Below, piece by piece: positions 26,234-33,865 of a DNA stretch of 48,119 bases. Where the stretch lies: the NCBI GenBank assembly GCA_022711115.1, contig JAKLFP010000012.1, forward strand, positions 1 through 48,119, given 5' to 3'. The position numbers and the translations under genes were made by a program. Position 1 is the first letter of the stretch; every line of letters starts with the position of its first letter. Origin of the DNA: Candidatus Omnitrophota bacterium. Lineage in GTDB: Bacteria > Omnitrophota > Omnitrophia > Omnitrophales > Aquincolibacteriaceae. The notes below the pieces were generated by a model. That model did not search any database. It was not told the DNA's origin and saw only the letters and a program-made list of their open reading frames with translations.

Positions 26234-26956
26234 ATGAAAAAAAAATATACAGTACCGGACCCAAAATTCATTTGTCAGGCATTTGACTCGATCAGCCCGC
26301 GTTATGATCTGCTGAACCAGGTTCTTAGCTTTGGTATGTCCGAATCCTGGCGCAAGCGTTCGGCCAGGATCATTTTGAGTGAACCTGGTTTCTCACCCAA
26401 AAGTATTTTAGACTTGGGTTGTGGCACCGGGAAATTTCTCGAATGTTTTCTTCGGAGCAGGGCTTGGGAGCATGCGGTGGGGGTGGATTTTTCATCATCG
26501 ATGCTTCAAAGAGCACGGGAAACGATTCCGGGCAATGTGCTCTGGTTGCAGGAAGATTTTGAGGCGTTGCCGTTTCTTGAATCAAGTTTTGATCTCATCA
26601 TTTCGGGATTCACGCTGCGAAGCGTTCAAAAGCTTCCGGAGTTCCTTGGAACTGTCTACCGGGTCCTGAGACCCGGAGGGAAGGCAGCATTTCTCGATCT
26701 GACGCTTCCCCCGCATCCTTTGGCCCGAATGCTATGCTATCCCTATTTGAGATTCTTTTTACCCATTATGGGATGGCTTCTGTCCGGGAATCGGGCGGCC
26801 TACGATTTTCTTTCTGGTTCTGTGAGGTCTTTCCCGCCGCCTGAAAATACCATACGCCTTATGAAAACCGTGGGTTTCAGGGAATGTGACAGTAAATGCT
26901 TTGCTTTTGGCGCTGCAACGCTTATCATAGGCGGAAAATCACTTTCGGAATCATGA
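26234..26956 (+). CDS. ubiE: UbiE/MenG-family methyltransferase
   Basis: This SAM-dependent C-methyltransferase probably makes the last step from demethylmenaquinone to menaquinone. The 240-residue protein begins with the family-like FDSISPRYDLLNQVLSFG. The SAM-binding motif ILDLGCGTGKF is at about 58-68, then VGVDFSSSML and the post-motif VYRVLRPGGKAAFLDL. The start at 26234 lies two bases after the GNAT stop. The stop overlaps the next gene by ATGA. Confidence 0.92.
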   Translation: MKKKYTVPDPKFICQAFDSISPRYDLLNQVLSFGMSESWRKRSARIILSEPGFSPKSILDLGCGTGKFLECFLRSRAWEHAVGVDFSSSMLQRARETIPGNVLWLQEDFEALPFLESSFDLIISGFTLRSVQKLPEFLGTVYRVLRPGGKAAFLDLTLPPHPLARMLCYPYLRFFLPIMGWLLSGNRAAYDFLSGSVRSFPPPENTIRLMKTVGFRECDSKCFAFGAATLIIGGKSLSES

Positions 26957-27408
26957 CTCCTGAAGAAAAAATCAAACAATTAGGCTTTGTTCTACCGCCA
27001 GTACCGAAGCCTGCGGGTGTGTATCTGCCTTTCTTAGAAGCCGGCAAGATGGCCTATTTAAGCGGACAGCTTTCCAAGGACGCGGATGGAAAGATTTTTG
27101 CCGGGAAGGTGGGCAAGGATCTTACGCGGGAACAAGGTCAAGGAGCGGCGAGGCTTGCCGCACTGAATGCTCTGGCTGTCATGAAGCATTTGATCGGATT
27201 TGATAAAATTGCACACATTGTAAAAATGACGGGTTTTGTGCAAACGGCGCCGGATTTTTATGAGATTCCAACGGTGTTAAACGGGGCTTCGGAGATTTTC
27301 GGGCAGGTGTTTGGCGAGTTGGGTCAGCATGCGCGTTCCGCAGTCGGGGTTACGAGTCTTCCGATGAATGCCGCGGTGGAAATTGAACTTGTCCTTGAAT
27401 TGAAGTAA
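26953..27408 (+). CDS. RidA/YjgF-family protein
   Basis: The 151-residue protein has the RidA fold pattern: an early YLSGQLSKDADGKIFAGKVG segment, a central helix with ALNALAVMKHLIG and a C-terminal SLPMNAAVEIELVLEL. RidA proteins hydrolyse reactive enamine/imine intermediates; this longer form belongs to a side branch whose activity is less certain. The ATGA overlap with the ubiE-like gene makes it the last gene of the menaquinone operon. Its role there is not known. Confidence 0.88.
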   Translation: MTPEEKIKQLGFVLPPVPKPAGVYLPFLEAGKMAYLSGQLSKDADGKIFAGKVGKDLTREQGQGAARLAALNALAVMKHLIGFDKIAHIVKMTGFVQTAPDFYEIPTVLNGASEIFGQVFGELGQHARSAVGVTSLPMNAAVEIELVLELK

Positions 27409-27430
27409 TGGCCTGTTCGGAAAGGATTTT

Positions 27431-28312
27431 ATGAAAGGTTTTTTGAAGTTTGTTTCAATTTTTATCTCGATCCTTCTTTTAAGCGCGGTGCTGGCGCCGC
27501 TTTTATATGACTTCCTGCCGTTTAAATTCGAAAAGATCTTCCACCGATTAGTCATGATCTTTTCGATCGCAAGTGTTCTTTTTTTTGTGAGGGTCCGCCG
27601 GGAAACCCTGGTGCGTTTTGGTTTGGATTGGCGCCAAGACAGCCCGGCGCTTTTTTCGACGGGTTTTTTTACGGCATTCCTGATGTTACTGCTATTTACC
27701 GGTACGGAGTTCTTGGTTGGAAACGCCCACTGGGGATTACGTGATTATACGTGGACGAAGTGGATCTATAAAATTGTTTCCTGTTTTGCGACCGCGAGCG
27801 TGATCGGCCCGCTTGAAGAATTCTTTTTTCGTGGTTTTGTTTATACCTCGCTGCGCGATAAGCTTTGTCGCGGAAAGATCTGGCTTAGTATGATGCTTAC
27901 GAGTGTGTTCTATTCTGCGGTCCATTTTATTAATCTCCGGCGCCCTTTCATCAGTCCGGATCCGGGGTTCATGGACAGTTTGAAATTGATCGCCGCGCCG
28001 GTCCAATCTTTTGCGGATTGGCAGGGCGTTTGGCCGGCCGCCATCGGACTTTTTCTGTTTGGGATGGTACTAAATTATGCCTTTGTTCGTTCAGGCTCTT
28101 TGTATCCCTCGATCGGGTTGCACGCAGGGTGTGTGCTGTTTCTCCGAACCGTGGGCTATTTTGTAAAATTCGAGGAACAGCATAAGCTTCTCTTGAGTTC
28201 CCGAAAGGTCTATGACGGAGTGCTGGGATGGATCTTTCTTCTCCTCATCGGCCTGATCCTGACGAAATTCCTTCGGCCGAAGACGGTATCTGCCGGCCCT
28301 ATTTCATCATGA
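27431..28312 (+). CDS. CPBP-family intramembrane metalloprotease
   Basis: The 293-residue polytopic membrane protein has about seven or eight hydrophobic segments. The CPBP (Abi/CAAX protease) motifs are in order: GPLEEFFFRGFVY with the glutamate pair and arginine, SAVHFINL with the histidine, and NYAFVRSGSLYPSIGLHAG near the C-terminus. Substrates are unknown; bacterial members have been linked to bacteriocin self-immunity and protein processing. A short AAGGA ribosome site precedes ATG 27431. The stop overlaps mrp by ATGA. Confidence 0.88.
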   Translation: MKGFLKFVSIFISILLLSAVLAPLLYDFLPFKFEKIFHRLVMIFSIASVLFFVRVRRETLVRFGLDWRQDSPALFSTGFFTAFLMLLLFTGTEFLVGNAHWGLRDYTWTKWIYKIVSCFATASVIGPLEEFFFRGFVYTSLRDKLCRGKIWLSMMLTSVFYSAVHFINLRRPFISPDPGFMDSLKLIAAPVQSFADWQGVWPAAIGLFLFGMVLNYAFVRSGSLYPSIGLHAGCVLFLRTVGYFVKFEEQHKLLLSSRKVYDGVLGWIFLLLIGLILTKFLRPKTVSAGPISS

Positions 28313-29331
28313 CTACTTTTAATAAAATCACCCGAGAAAAGATCATTGAATATCTTCAACAGGTGGAAGAGCCTGTCCTGAAAGAGGACATCATCTCGCT
28401 TGGACTTGTTCGTGAGATCGAAATAGACAAAAAACACGTTTTTCTTCATATGGAAGATTCTTCCGGAGACCCGAAAGTCCGTGAAATTTTAAAAGTCAAT
28501 ATCCAACATGTTTTGGAGTTGTCAGGCGGTGTAGAGGAAGTAACGGTTCATTTTTCAAATGTGAAAACGGAAGAAAAAAACAGTACTCGTCAGCGGCCTA
28601 TTCCCGGTATCAAACATGTGATCGCTGTCGCCAGCGGCAAAGGCGGGGTCGGGAAATCGACAGTGGCGGTAAATCTTGCGCTGGCCTTGCAAAGTCTTGG
28701 TGCCAGGGTAGGGCTTATGGATGGGGACATTTATGGGCCGAATATTCCGATTATGTTGGGAATTTCTTCTTCAAAACGCCCAGAAGGAAATGCGGAAGGG
28801 AAGATCCTTCCGCTTGAGGCTTATCATCTTAAGACGATCTCGATTGGTTTTTTCGCAAATCCTGAACAACCGGTAATTTGGCGCGGGCCGCTTTTGCACA
28901 AGACAATCGAACAATTTTTACATCAGGTTGAATGGGGGGAGCTTGATTATCTGATCGTGGATATGCCGCCGGGCACGGGGGATGTTCAGCTTTCTCTGGC
29001 GCAGTGGGTGAGGTTGGCGGGCGCAGTGATTGTATCCACGCCGCAGGAAGTGGCCTTAAGCGATGTTCGAAAAGCGGTGAATATGTTCCGGCAACTGGAA
29101 GTCAAGATTCTCGGCGTGGTGGAAAATATGACAGGGCCTGTTTTCGGAAAGGGCGGCGGCGAGAAGATGGCCGAGGTTTTGCAGGTGCCTTTTCTGGGGG
29201 CCATTCCTTTGGAGGCTCAAATTCGGGAATGCGGGGATTCTGGTACCCCGATTGTTGTGGCTCAACCCAAGAGTTTGCTTAGGGGATATTTTATCCAGAT
29301 CGCGGAAGCGATTCGTCAAACAGTGAGATAA
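28309..29331 (+). CDS. mrp: Mrp/NBP35-family Fe-S cluster carrier ATPase
   Basis: Mrp (ApbC) proteins carry iron-sulfur clusters to target proteins in the cytoplasm. The 340-residue protein has an N-terminal DUF59-like domain (about 10-85) and a P-loop domain with GKGGVGKST at 110-118, LMDGDIYGPNIP and VDMPPGTGDV. The usual CPxC cluster-bridging motif after VVENM is missing; the sequence goes directly to GPVFGKGGGEKMAE. Such short forms are known, and cluster binding would need other ligands. It overlaps the CPBP gene by ATGA. Confidence 0.9.
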   Translation: MTTFNKITREKIIEYLQQVEEPVLKEDIISLGLVREIEIDKKHVFLHMEDSSGDPKVREILKVNIQHVLELSGGVEEVTVHFSNVKTEEKNSTRQRPIPGIKHVIAVASGKGGVGKSTVAVNLALALQSLGARVGLMDGDIYGPNIPIMLGISSSKRPEGNAEGKILPLEAYHLKTISIGFFANPEQPVIWRGPLLHKTIEQFLHQVEWGELDYLIVDMPPGTGDVQLSLAQWVRLAGAVIVSTPQEVALSDVRKAVNMFRQLEVKILGVVENMTGPVFGKGGGEKMAEVLQVPFLGAIPLEAQIRECGDSGTPIVVAQPKSLLRGYFIQIAEAIRQTVR

Positions 29332-29338
29332 ATTTTAT

Positions 29339-29415
29339 GTCATTGTGAACGAAGTGAAGCAATCTCATAAATATTGGGGGATTGCCACGCCCTAGAAAAC
29401 AGGGCTCGCAATGAC
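29339..29415. repeat. Palindromic interspersed repeat (REP/MITE-like)
   Basis: GTCATTGTGAACGAAG opens the element and GGGCTCGCAATGAC closes it as an imperfect inverted match. GAAGCAATCTC and ATTGCCACGCCC lie between. This is the well-known layout of short interspersed palindromes scattered through many bacterial chromosomes. It lies between mrp and folE, and no other full copy is seen in this window. Confidence 0.7.
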
Positions 29416-29438
29416 GAAGAAAATTGGGAGATGTATTT

Positions 29439-30026
29439 ATGGTAAAGAAAAAAATAACGCAAGAAGAAAGATTCCCGGAATTAGTGAAAGAAATGCTGGG
29501 ACTTTTAGGAGAAAATCCTTCGCGCGAGGGACTGCAGAGGACTCCGTTGCGTGTTGCAAAGTCCCTTCAATATCTCACACAAGGGTACAAGGTGGATGTC
29601 AAAGAGATCCTGAGCCACGCGGTCTTTAAAGAACCTTACGACGAAATGGTCATTGTGAAAGATATCGAGATCTTTTCTCTTTGCGAACACCATATGCTTC
29701 CTTTTTACGGAAAAGCCCATGTGGCTTATATCCCGAACGGCAAGATCATCGGACTTTCCAAGATTCCGCGCATCGTGGAGGCATTTTCGAAGCGTTTACA
29801 GGTTCAGGAGCGTCTCACCACGCAGATTGCGGAATGTTTCATGAAAGCCCTGCAGCCGAAAGGTGTGGCGGTTGTGATTGAGGCTCTGCACCTCTGCATG
29901 TCCATGCGCGGCGTCAAAAAAGCCGATGCCTACACCATTACAAGCTCCATGCTCGGTGCCTTCCGCAAAGATCCCCGCTCCCGAAGCGAATTTCTCAGCC
30001 TGATCCGGTTAAAGAGGGAAGAATAA
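29439..30026 (+). CDS. folE: GTP cyclohydrolase I
   Basis: FolE turns GTP into dihydroneopterin triphosphate, the first step of folate synthesis. The 195-residue protein has the zinc-site segment [20 protein letters not shown], the signature [13 protein letters not shown] and [12 protein letters not shown] with the last zinc cysteine. ATG 29439 has the ribosome site GGGAG at 29426-29430. A TTG at 29424 also opens the frame but lacks that signal. It is flanked upstream by the palindromic repeat and convergent with lpxD downstream. Confidence 0.95.
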   Translation: MVKKKITQEERFPELVKEMLGLLGENPSREGLQRTPLRVAKSLQYLTQGYKVDVKEILSHAVFKEPYDEMVIVKDIEIFSLCEHHMLPFYGKAHVAYIPNGKIIGLSKIPRIVEAFSKRLQVQERLTTQIAECFMKALQPKGVAVVIEALHLCMSMRGVKKADAYTITSSMLGAFRKDPRSRSEFLSLIRLKREE

Positions 30027-30104
30027 ATCCCTAAAAAGGAATAAGTTGTTAATCGCTTCGTAAATCGTGATAATTTGTCGGTGAGAGTTAATTTTTAGGG
30101 ATTT
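30025..30104. terminator. Perfect inverted repeat between convergent folE and lpxD
   Basis: AAATCCCTAAAAA (30025-30037) and TTTTTAGGGATTT (30092-30104) are perfect 13-base complements separated by 54 bases. The left arm overlaps the folE stop and the right arm contains the last lpxD codons. The position between convergent genes suggests a bidirectional termination structure, but the long loop is atypical. Confidence 0.5.
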
Positions 30105-31137
30105 GTTCTAATTTTTTCTCAAGTTCAGCAATGCGTTTCTTAAGCGCACGGACGTCATCCAAGGTTTCCGCGGCGCGAAGCTGGGCGCCGAACTGTTTCC
30201 GCATTTCCTGATAGGGTCTGGCGGGTTGGCCGAAATAGATTTGCTTGCCCGGGACTTTCTTATTGGAAGGGAATCCTGCACCAGCGCCGATCATTGCGTA
30301 ATCACCAATTTCCACATGATCTCCCACGCCGACGCTGCCGCCCATGGTGACATGAGATCCGATCTTGCAGCTTCCGGAAATACCGGTTTGAGCAGAAATG
30401 ACGGTGTGAGGTCCGATTTGGACATTGTGGGCAATCTGTACGAGATTGTCGATCTTACAGCCCTTGCCGATGGTCGTGGAGCCGATGGCCGCACGGTCTA
30501 CGGTCGAACACGCACCAATCTCCACATCGTCTTCAATAACCACATTGCCGATTTGCGGAAGCTTTTCATGTTCGGCCGGGGTTGCCACATAGCCGAACCC
30601 ATCCGCGCCGATGACCGATCCGGCGTGAATGATGATCCGGGAACCAAGAATACATCCGTGATAAATGGTGACATTGGGATGAATCAACGAGTCAGCTCCG
30701 ATCTTGACACTCTCTCCAATAAACGCATGAGAACAAAGGACTGTGTTATCGCCGATGACGGTATGATCTCCCACGGTCACAAAAGATTCGACCGTGACGT
30801 TTTTGCCCAGTTTGGCGGAACTGGAGATCGAAGCTTGCGGGGAAATCGTTCCCGGATATTTTCGAGCAGGGAATAGTTCCCGCAGAAGCTGAGCCCATGC
30901 GCGTTTGGGATGCTCCACTTGAATGAGAGTTTTGGAGGATTGCTGGATCTGTTTCGGGACGATCATGCAGGCGATATCGGAAGTTTCAAGCTGCTTGAAT
31001 CCTTTCTCGTCTTGTACAAAAGAAATATGACCTTTCAATGGATTCTCAAAATTCGTGATGCCTTCGATCATCATAGCTTCATCGCCGACAACAATTCCAT
31101 GGACGAGACTCGCGAATTCTTTGACGGTTTTTTTCAT
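30088..31137 (-). CDS. lpxD: UDP-3-O-acylglucosamine N-acyltransferase
   Basis: LpxD adds the second acyl chain in lipid A synthesis, evidence for a lipopolysaccharide-bearing outer membrane. The 349-residue protein has an N-terminal uridine-binding domain (MKKTVKEFASLV, then HISFVQDEKG). About ten hexapeptide turns of a left-handed beta-helix follow, with the catalytic-histidine segment NLVQIAHNVQIG and the GGSVGVGDHVEIGD region. A C-terminal helix (KKRIAELEKKLEQ) ends it. It stands alone here, not beside lpxA or fabZ. The start at 31137 fits the family N-terminus exactly; the longer frame lies in the promoter. Confidence 0.95.
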   Translation of the reverse strand: MKKTVKEFASLVHGIVVGDEAMMIEGITNFENPLKGHISFVQDEKGFKQLETSDIACMIVPKQIQQSSKTLIQVEHPKRAWAQLLRELFPARKYPGTISPQASISSSAKLGKNVTVESFVTVGDHTVIGDNTVLCSHAFIGESVKIGADSLIHPNVTIYHGCILGSRIIIHAGSVIGADGFGYVATPAEHEKLPQIGNVVIEDDVEIGACSTVDRAAIGSTTIGKGCKIDNLVQIAHNVQIGPHTVISAQTGISGSCKIGSHVTMGGSVGVGDHVEIGDYAMIGAGAGFPSNKKVPGKQIYFGQPARPYQEMRKQFGAQLRAAETLDDVRALKKRIAELEKKLEQIPKN

Positions 31138-31146
31138 AGGACAGCA

Positions 31147-31175
31147 AGTATAACAATGGGGTGGAATGGGGTCAA
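31147..31175 (-). promoter_or_regulatory. lpxD promoter at the edge of the start codon
   Basis: On the minus strand TTGACC (31175-31170), a 17-base spacer and TATACT (31152-31147) form a near-consensus promoter. Transcription should begin about 31140, only three bases before the lpxD ATG, with no room for a Shine-Dalgarno site. Confidence 0.75.
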
Positions 31176-31298
31176 GAACATAGGCATTCGGCCGAAGAAT
31201 AACAGGAAAGACATCATCCCCAAAAGGGGTAGGTTTTTCCAACGATTCATTAAAATAATTTCCTTAAAAGACGGATAGCTAACTAGGAGGCATTGAAG

Positions 31299-31628
31299 AT
31301 GACAAAGTTTCAGATTAATTATTTTTTGTTTCTTTTGACCGTTATCGTCGGTTGGTGCTTTTTCAATACGATGTATAAGGAAGCGAAGATGGACGCAAGG
31401 ATACAAAATCAGATGGCCCAATTGGCTGCGAGACCGCCGGCGTCTATGATGAATCCTCCGGGGTATCCGTACAATCCGAGCATGGGCCGCATGCGTCCTC
31501 AGGGGAATTATATGCAGAATCTGCCGCCTGAGACACAGAGAATGCTGGATAATTTTCGCGCTGCCAAAAAGCCTGCCATACCGTCCACGCCTCCTTCGCC
31601 TGATTTAGGCAACCAAGAGAAAAAGTAG
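31299..31628 (+). CDS. Small membrane-anchored protein with Pro/Met-rich tail
   Basis: I do not recognise this 109-residue protein. It has one N-terminal hydrophobic segment (about residues 6-24, containing FLFLLTVIVGWCFF) followed by a soluble tail rich in proline, methionine, asparagine and glutamine (MMNPPGYPYNPSMGR). The strong ribosome site TAGGAGG at 31284-31290 is correctly spaced for ATG 31299 and too close to the alternative TTG at 31293. That signal is the main evidence that it is real. It lies divergently from lpxD and convergently with the SurA-N-like gene. Confidence 0.65.
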   Translation: MTKFQINYFLFLLTVIVGWCFFNTMYKEAKMDARIQNQMAQLAARPPASMMNPPGYPYNPSMGRMRPQGNYMQNLPPETQRMLDNFRAAKKPAIPSTPPSPDLGNQEKK

Positions 31629-31666
31629 GCGCTTTTAAGGGAATTTCTGAGGCGGAAAAGTTGGAA

Positions 31667-32374
31667 CTACTTTAGATCAGTTGCGGGGGATGGTGATTCT
31701 TCGCTATCTTGCTTTAAAACGGCTAAATAATCTTTCAAGGCGGCTTTTTTATTGACTTCTTGGGTCCATTTCATAAAAGCTTCTTTAGATTTTTTAGAAA
31801 TTTCCTCTTTTGCTTTTTCGTCCGTCAGTTTTTCAGATCCCGCTGCGGTCAAACTCGCAACTTTACCCCGCAGTAGTTTTTGAATGCGCATAATTTCGCG
31901 GAGTCCCTCTTCGAATTCGCGCGGCCATTCTTGTAATTCACGTTGTTCAATCTCGATATCGCGTGGTGTTGTGCGAAAAACTCGCATCAGCCAGTATTTA
32001 TACTGTTCCGGAGTTGGATTAAGAAGGCCTTGTTGCTTCAGGAGGCTTGCGATTTCAGTTTGAACCTCTTTGTCACTGACGTTAATGCCTTGCCGTTTTG
32101 CCTCCCGTGAATAAATGATATTTTGCCAAGTGTATTCGCGCAAAAGGTCAGGATCTTCCAGGGGGTTTTCGGAAGGCATGAAAAGCTGGGTGGCATGAGC
32201 GAATCTTTTGTATTCTTTGAACGTTACAGTCTGTCCAAAAACTTCACCCGCGAAACGGGAGTTGTTTTTTTGTCCGATCAGATCCACAATCGAACCAACC
32301 CCGAAGAGAAAAATAAGAGCGGCCGCAACGATCCAAACCATCACTTTGGTGTGTTGTCGGAAAATTTTCAGCAT
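31667..32374 (-). CDS. SurA-N/PpiD-N-like membrane-anchored protein without PPIase domain
   Basis: The 235-residue protein has a basic N-terminus, one membrane helix (about residues 12-32, VMVWIVAAALIFLFGVG) and a helical domain like the N-terminal chaperone part of SurA/PpiD. That domain includes VFGQTVTFKEYKRFAHA and DLLREYTWQNIIYSREAK. Helices continue to the end and there is no parvulin PPIase domain, so it would act as a chaperone-like anchor, not an isomerase. The start at 32374 (MLKIFRQHTK) matches PpiD-type anchors; the longer frame to 32533 overlaps the opposite guaB promoter region. Confidence 0.7.
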   Translation of the reverse strand: MLKIFRQHTKVMVWIVAAALIFLFGVGSIVDLIGQKNNSRFAGEVFGQTVTFKEYKRFAHATQLFMPSENPLEDPDLLREYTWQNIIYSREAKRQGINVSDKEVQTEIASLLKQQGLLNPTPEQYKYWLMRVFRTTPRDIEIEQRELQEWPREFEEGLREIMRIQKLLRGKVASLTAAGSEKLTDEKAKEEISKKSKEAFMKWTQEVNKKAALKDYLAVLKQDSEESPSPATDLK

Positions 32375-32474
32375 AATGCCGGATAATGTAACATAGAACT
32401 TGAGAAACACAAAGAAAAACAGGAAAAGAAGTTGCGGAATGGTTCGATTAAAAAATGAGAATCTTTTTCGTGCG

Positions 32475-32503
32475 TTGACAAGAAAAAGCGTGTTTAGTAT
32501 GAT
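32475..32503 (+). promoter_or_regulatory. Near-consensus promoter for guaB3-guaA
   Basis: A perfect TTGACA (32475-32480), exactly 17 bases and TATGAT (32498-32503) precede the guaB3-like gene. The start would be near 32510, giving a leader of about 118 bases. Confidence 0.85.
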
Positions 32504-32546
32504 ACTGCAAATGGGACAGCAAACAACTTCCATCCAACGTATTTTC

Positions 32547-32591
32547 AGGCATAAGGCGAGAGTTCACGTGTGCGGCTTTATGCCTTTTTTT
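32547..32591 (+). terminator. Terminator-like hairpin in the guaB3 leader
   Basis: AGGCATAA (32547-32554) pairs with TTATGCCT (32578-32585), followed by seven T residues. It lies inside the leader, after the promoter and before the Shine-Dalgarno site AAGGAGG (about 32614-32620). It could act as an attenuator. I see no recognised purine riboswitch core upstream of it. Confidence 0.6.
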
Positions 32592-32627
32592 ATTTCATCC
32601 CGAAACAATTAGCAAGGAGGAACTATC

Positions 32628-33788
32628 ATGTCTGTTTTTATTGGACGCGACCGGAAGGCGCGCAGAGCTTACGGTTTTGACGAGATCGCCCTTGTGCCCG
32701 GTGATCTGACCATCAATCCTGAAGAAGTCGATATTCGGATGCCCCTTGGGGATATGACACTGCAGATTCCTTTTCTGGCTTCGGCTATGGATGGGGTAGT
32801 GGATCCTAAGTTTGCTATTGCAATGGGGAAATTAGGGGGGGTGGCAGTGCTGAATCTGGAAGGGATTTACACCCGTTACGACGATTATGAATCGATTCTG
32901 GAAGAGATTTCCAAAGCCACGCCCGAAAAGGCGACCCAACTGGTGCAAAAACTTTATGTGAAGCCCATCAACGAAAAGTTGATCGCCAAACGAGTGAGGG
33001 ATATCAAAAAGGCCAAGGTGCCGTGTGCCGTGAGTGCCATTCCGCAGAGGGCTGAGAAATTCGGCAAGATCGTTGAGGAAGCCGGTGCGGATATTTTTGT
33101 GGTGCAATCGACTGTCACTACGGTCCGCCATATTTCAAAAGCATATCAGGTGGTGGATTTTAAAAAACTCTGCAAAAAAATGAAAATTCCCGTTATTCTT
33201 GGCAATTGTGTGACCTATAAGGTTGCGTTGGAGCTCGCGGAAACCGGGGCGGCAGGGCTTTTGGTCGGGATTGGGCCGGGTTCAGCCTGCACTACGCGAG
33301 GCGTACTTGGGATCGGTGTTCCGCAAGTAACCGCAATCGCGGATTGCGCGGCAGCGCGTGAATTTTATTACAAAAAGACAGGCAAGTACGTTTCCATTAT
33401 CGCGGACGGCGGGATGTCGACGGGCGGCGACATTTGCAAATCGATCGCCAGTGGTGCGGATGGCGTGATGGTCGGTTCGGCGTTTGCCCGGACCAAAGAA
33501 GCGCCGGGACGTGGTTTTCACTGGGGCATGGCGACGCCGCATGCGAATCTTCCTCGCGGGACGAGAATCCATGTTGGAACCACAGGAACACTGGAAGAGA
33601 TCCTTTATGGCCCCGCTCATTTGGATGATGGGACGCAGAATCTTGTCGGAGCGCTTCGAACTTCGATGGGCAATGTCGGTGCTAAAAATATCCGCGAAAT
33701 GCAGCTGACCGAGATTGTCATCGCGCCGGCCATCAAGACTGAAGGAAAATTATTCCAGTCGGCACAAAAGCTTGGAATGTGTAAATAA
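32628..33788 (+). CDS. guaB3: GuaB3-family IMP dehydrogenase-related protein
   Basis: The 386-residue TIM-barrel protein has the IMPDH/GMP reductase catalytic-cysteine loop GPGSACTTRGVLGIGVPQ and phosphate-binding segments IADGGMSTGGDI and GVMVGSAFA. It has no CBS pair, and the usual IMPDH flap with an Arg-Tyr pair is not seen; instead it reads THANLPRG-like sequence. These features mark GuaB3. Some cyanobacterial GuaB3 proteins are reported to act as GMP reductases, but adjacency to guaA argues for GMP synthesis. The reaction here is unresolved. The Shine-Dalgarno site AAGGAGG is strong. Confidence 0.85.
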   Translation: MSVFIGRDRKARRAYGFDEIALVPGDLTINPEEVDIRMPLGDMTLQIPFLASAMDGVVDPKFAIAMGKLGGVAVLNLEGIYTRYDDYESILEEISKATPEKATQLVQKLYVKPINEKLIAKRVRDIKKAKVPCAVSAIPQRAEKFGKIVEEAGADIFVVQSTVTTVRHISKAYQVVDFKKLCKKMKIPVILGNCVTYKVALELAETGAAGLLVGIGPGSACTTRGVLGIGVPQVTAIADCAAAREFYYKKTGKYVSIIADGGMSTGGDICKSIASGADGVMVGSAFARTKEAPGRGFHWGMATPHANLPRGTRIHVGTTGTLEEILYGPAHLDDGTQNLVGALRTSMGNVGAKNIREMQLTEIVIAPAIKTEGKLFQSAQKLGMCK

Positions 33789-33865
33789 CGTAACAGGAAC
33801 AAAAGGCAAGGCGTACGGCTTTTCATTTTCACGTACCCCTCACGCCGTCTACAGGACCTTGTGAC

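Noticed and set aside
32510-32627. Purine riboswitch in the guaB3 leader
   Set aside because: The conserved purine aptamer core and its flanking loops are not present; only a terminator-like hairpin is seen.
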